Shown here: positions 5,788-6,772 of the stretch, one piece after another
Layout: each line of letters opens with the position of its first letter
Numbering within the stretch: position 1 is the stretch's first letter
Origin: Planctomycetaceae bacterium
GTDB taxonomy: Bacteria > Planctomycetota > Planctomycetia > Planctomycetales > Planctomycetaceae
Length of the DNA stretch: 6,772 nucleotides
Assembly (NCBI GenBank): GCA_020426085.1
Contig: JAGQQP010000229.1
Span: 1 to 6,772 of the forward strand
Direction of reading: 5' to 3'
Notes under the pieces: generated by a model
The model's database searches: none
Told to the model about the DNA's origin: nothing
What the model saw: only the letters and a program-made list of their open reading frames with translations
Position numbers and translations under genes: made by a program

Positions 5788-6772
5788 TTACTCAGGCTGT
5801 GACGGCTGTCCTTCCGGTCGAAGCAATGGGAAGTAGATGACGTCGCGAATACTGTGACTGTTCGTCAGCAACATCACGAGACGGTCAATCCCGATCCCCA
5901 GTCCTCCAGCCGGTGGCATACCAACCTTTAACGCTTTAATAAAATCTGTATCCATCTTCGCCATCGAGTCTTCTTCCGAAAGTCCCGAGAGTTGAGTCTG
6001 GAATAATTCTTCCTGCAGCAGCGGGTCATTCAGCTCGGTGTAAGCATTCGCCAGTTCCATCCCTTTGACAAACAGTTCGAACCGCTCTGCAATATTGGGG
6101 TCATCCTGCTTCCGCTTGGTGAGCGGGCAGATTGAGGCGGGGTAATCGATCACGAAGACCGGCCCGGTCAGATGTTCTTCGCAGGTAGCTTCAAAAACTT
6201 CGTTCAGAACCACGTCGGGATGCACGTTTTCTGTTTCAATGCCATGCTGCTTTGCCACTGCTGCAACGGCAGCCGGGTCAGCAGGATCACAGCCCGCGTG
6301 TTCTCTGACGAGATCGAGATATTTTTTCCGTTCCCAGGGACCACTGAAATCAATGGTTTCATTTTCGCCCCAGGGAAGCTCCATGGTTTCGCTGATCGCT
6401 TTGACAGCGTCGGTGACGATGGCTTCGGTGAGGTCCATCATCGTTTCATAATTACCATACGCCTGGTAGATTTCGATCATCGTGAATTCGGGATTATGTG
6501 TCGCGTCAATTCCCTCATTGCGGAAGACACGACCAATTTCATACACGCGTTCAATCCCGCCAACCATCAAGCGTTTGAGGTGCAGTTCCAGCGCAATCCG
6601 CATGTAGAGCTCGATATCGAGCGTATTATGGTGTGTGATAAAGGGACGTGCTGCAGCACCACCGGCAACGGCGTGCAATACAGGCGTTTCGACTTCTGCG
6701 TACTTGTGATTCCGCAGCGTCTGTCTGACCGAGTCAATGATCTGACTCCGCTTGAGCATCTTTTCCAGCACG
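5788..6772 (-). CDS. lysS: Lysyl-tRNA synthetase, class II (partial, N-terminus outside window)
   Basis: The C-terminal 327 residues of a class II lysyl-tRNA synthetase are visible. The gene runs off the right edge, so the apparent GTG at 6771 is an internal valine codon, not a start. Missing is roughly the first third, mainly the OB-fold anticodon-binding domain, judged against about 500 residues for E. coli LysS. Present are the motif 1 region (KRSQIIDSVRQ, then EVETP at 26-30), motif 2 (FRNEGIDATHNPEFTMIEIY, 83-102), and motif 3 (GGLGIGIDRLVMLL at 289-302, followed by HSIRDVIYFPLLRPE at 306-320). The enzyme charges tRNA-Lys in the cytoplasm through a lysyl-adenylate. The MPPAGG stretch replaces the more usual MPPTGG, a mild change. 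The frame is intact up to the TAA at 5788. The Lol permease gene begins 65 bases downstream on the same strand, so co-transcription is plausible. Confidence 0.95.
   Translation of the reverse strand, partial: VLEKMLKRSQIIDSVRQTLRNHKYAEVETPVLHAVAGGAAARPFITHHNTLDIELYMRIALELHLKRLMVGGIERVYEIGRVFRNEGIDATHNPEFTMIEIYQAYGNYETMMDLTEAIVTDAVKAISETMELPWGENETIDFSGPWERKKYLDLVREHAGCDPADPAAVAAVAKQHGIETENVHPDVVLNEVFEATCEEHLTGPVFVIDYPASICPLTKRKQDDPNIAERFELFVKGMELANAYTELNDPLLQEELFQTQLSGLSEEDSMAKMDTDFIKALKVGMPPAGGLGIGIDRLVMLLTNSHSIRDVIYFPLLRPEGQPSQPE

Noticed and set aside
1300..5840. Many long open frames antisense or out of frame to the minus-strand genes
   Set aside because: They overlap strongly supported genes, have no family motifs and show chance-like composition.
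6769..6771. GTG as the start codon of lysS
   Set aside because: The homology begins in the middle of the enzyme, just before motif 1; the N-terminal anticodon-binding domain must lie beyond the window edge.

Overview
The window looks like ordinary chromosomal DNA from a Gram-negative-type (diderm) bacterium, most likely a planctomycete of the Gimesia/Rubinisphaera kind. That placement is inference. It rests on moderate GC content, a LolCD-type transporter next to lysS, a secreted protein ending in a YHS/TRASH cysteine motif, and very small lipoprotein-like ORFs with acidic tails. No 16S or other taxonomic marker is present.

Layout: bases 1-475 hold no convincing gene. Two small plus-strand genes follow, at 476-673 and 871-1281 (the second could start at 844). 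Both encode short exported, probably lipid-anchored proteins of unknown function. The 197 bases between them carry three short perfect hairpins, each starting with TCTGAC and spaced exactly 35 bases apart. From 1310 to the right edge everything is on the minus strand. In transcription order these are: the C-terminal two thirds of lysyl-tRNA synthetase (cut by the window edge at 6772), a LolC/E-like permease with an unusual disordered insert, the LolD-like ATPase, a class IV aminotransferase (IlvE type), and a secreted two-part protein whose C-terminus is a YHS/TRASH-like metal-binding motif. The plus and minus blocks converge at about 1282-1309.

How the genes work together: the permease (4121-5722) and ATPase (3294-4040) are very probably partners in one inner-membrane ABC complex that extracts lipoproteins towards the outer membrane. 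The two small lipoprotein-like products are the kind of cargo such a machine could handle, but nothing in the sequence ties them to it directly. lysS lies only 65 bases upstream of the permease and may share its transcript. ilvE and the YHS-type gene follow larger gaps (187 and 177 bases) that contain hairpins, and the stem at 2121-2162 is a candidate terminator between those two genes.

I see no mobile element, CRISPR array, tRNA or rRNA, and no clear sign of a new multi-gene system. The points most worth a second look are the 35-base-spaced hairpin series, the 80-residue insert in the Lol permease, and the two-domain YHS-type secreted protein.
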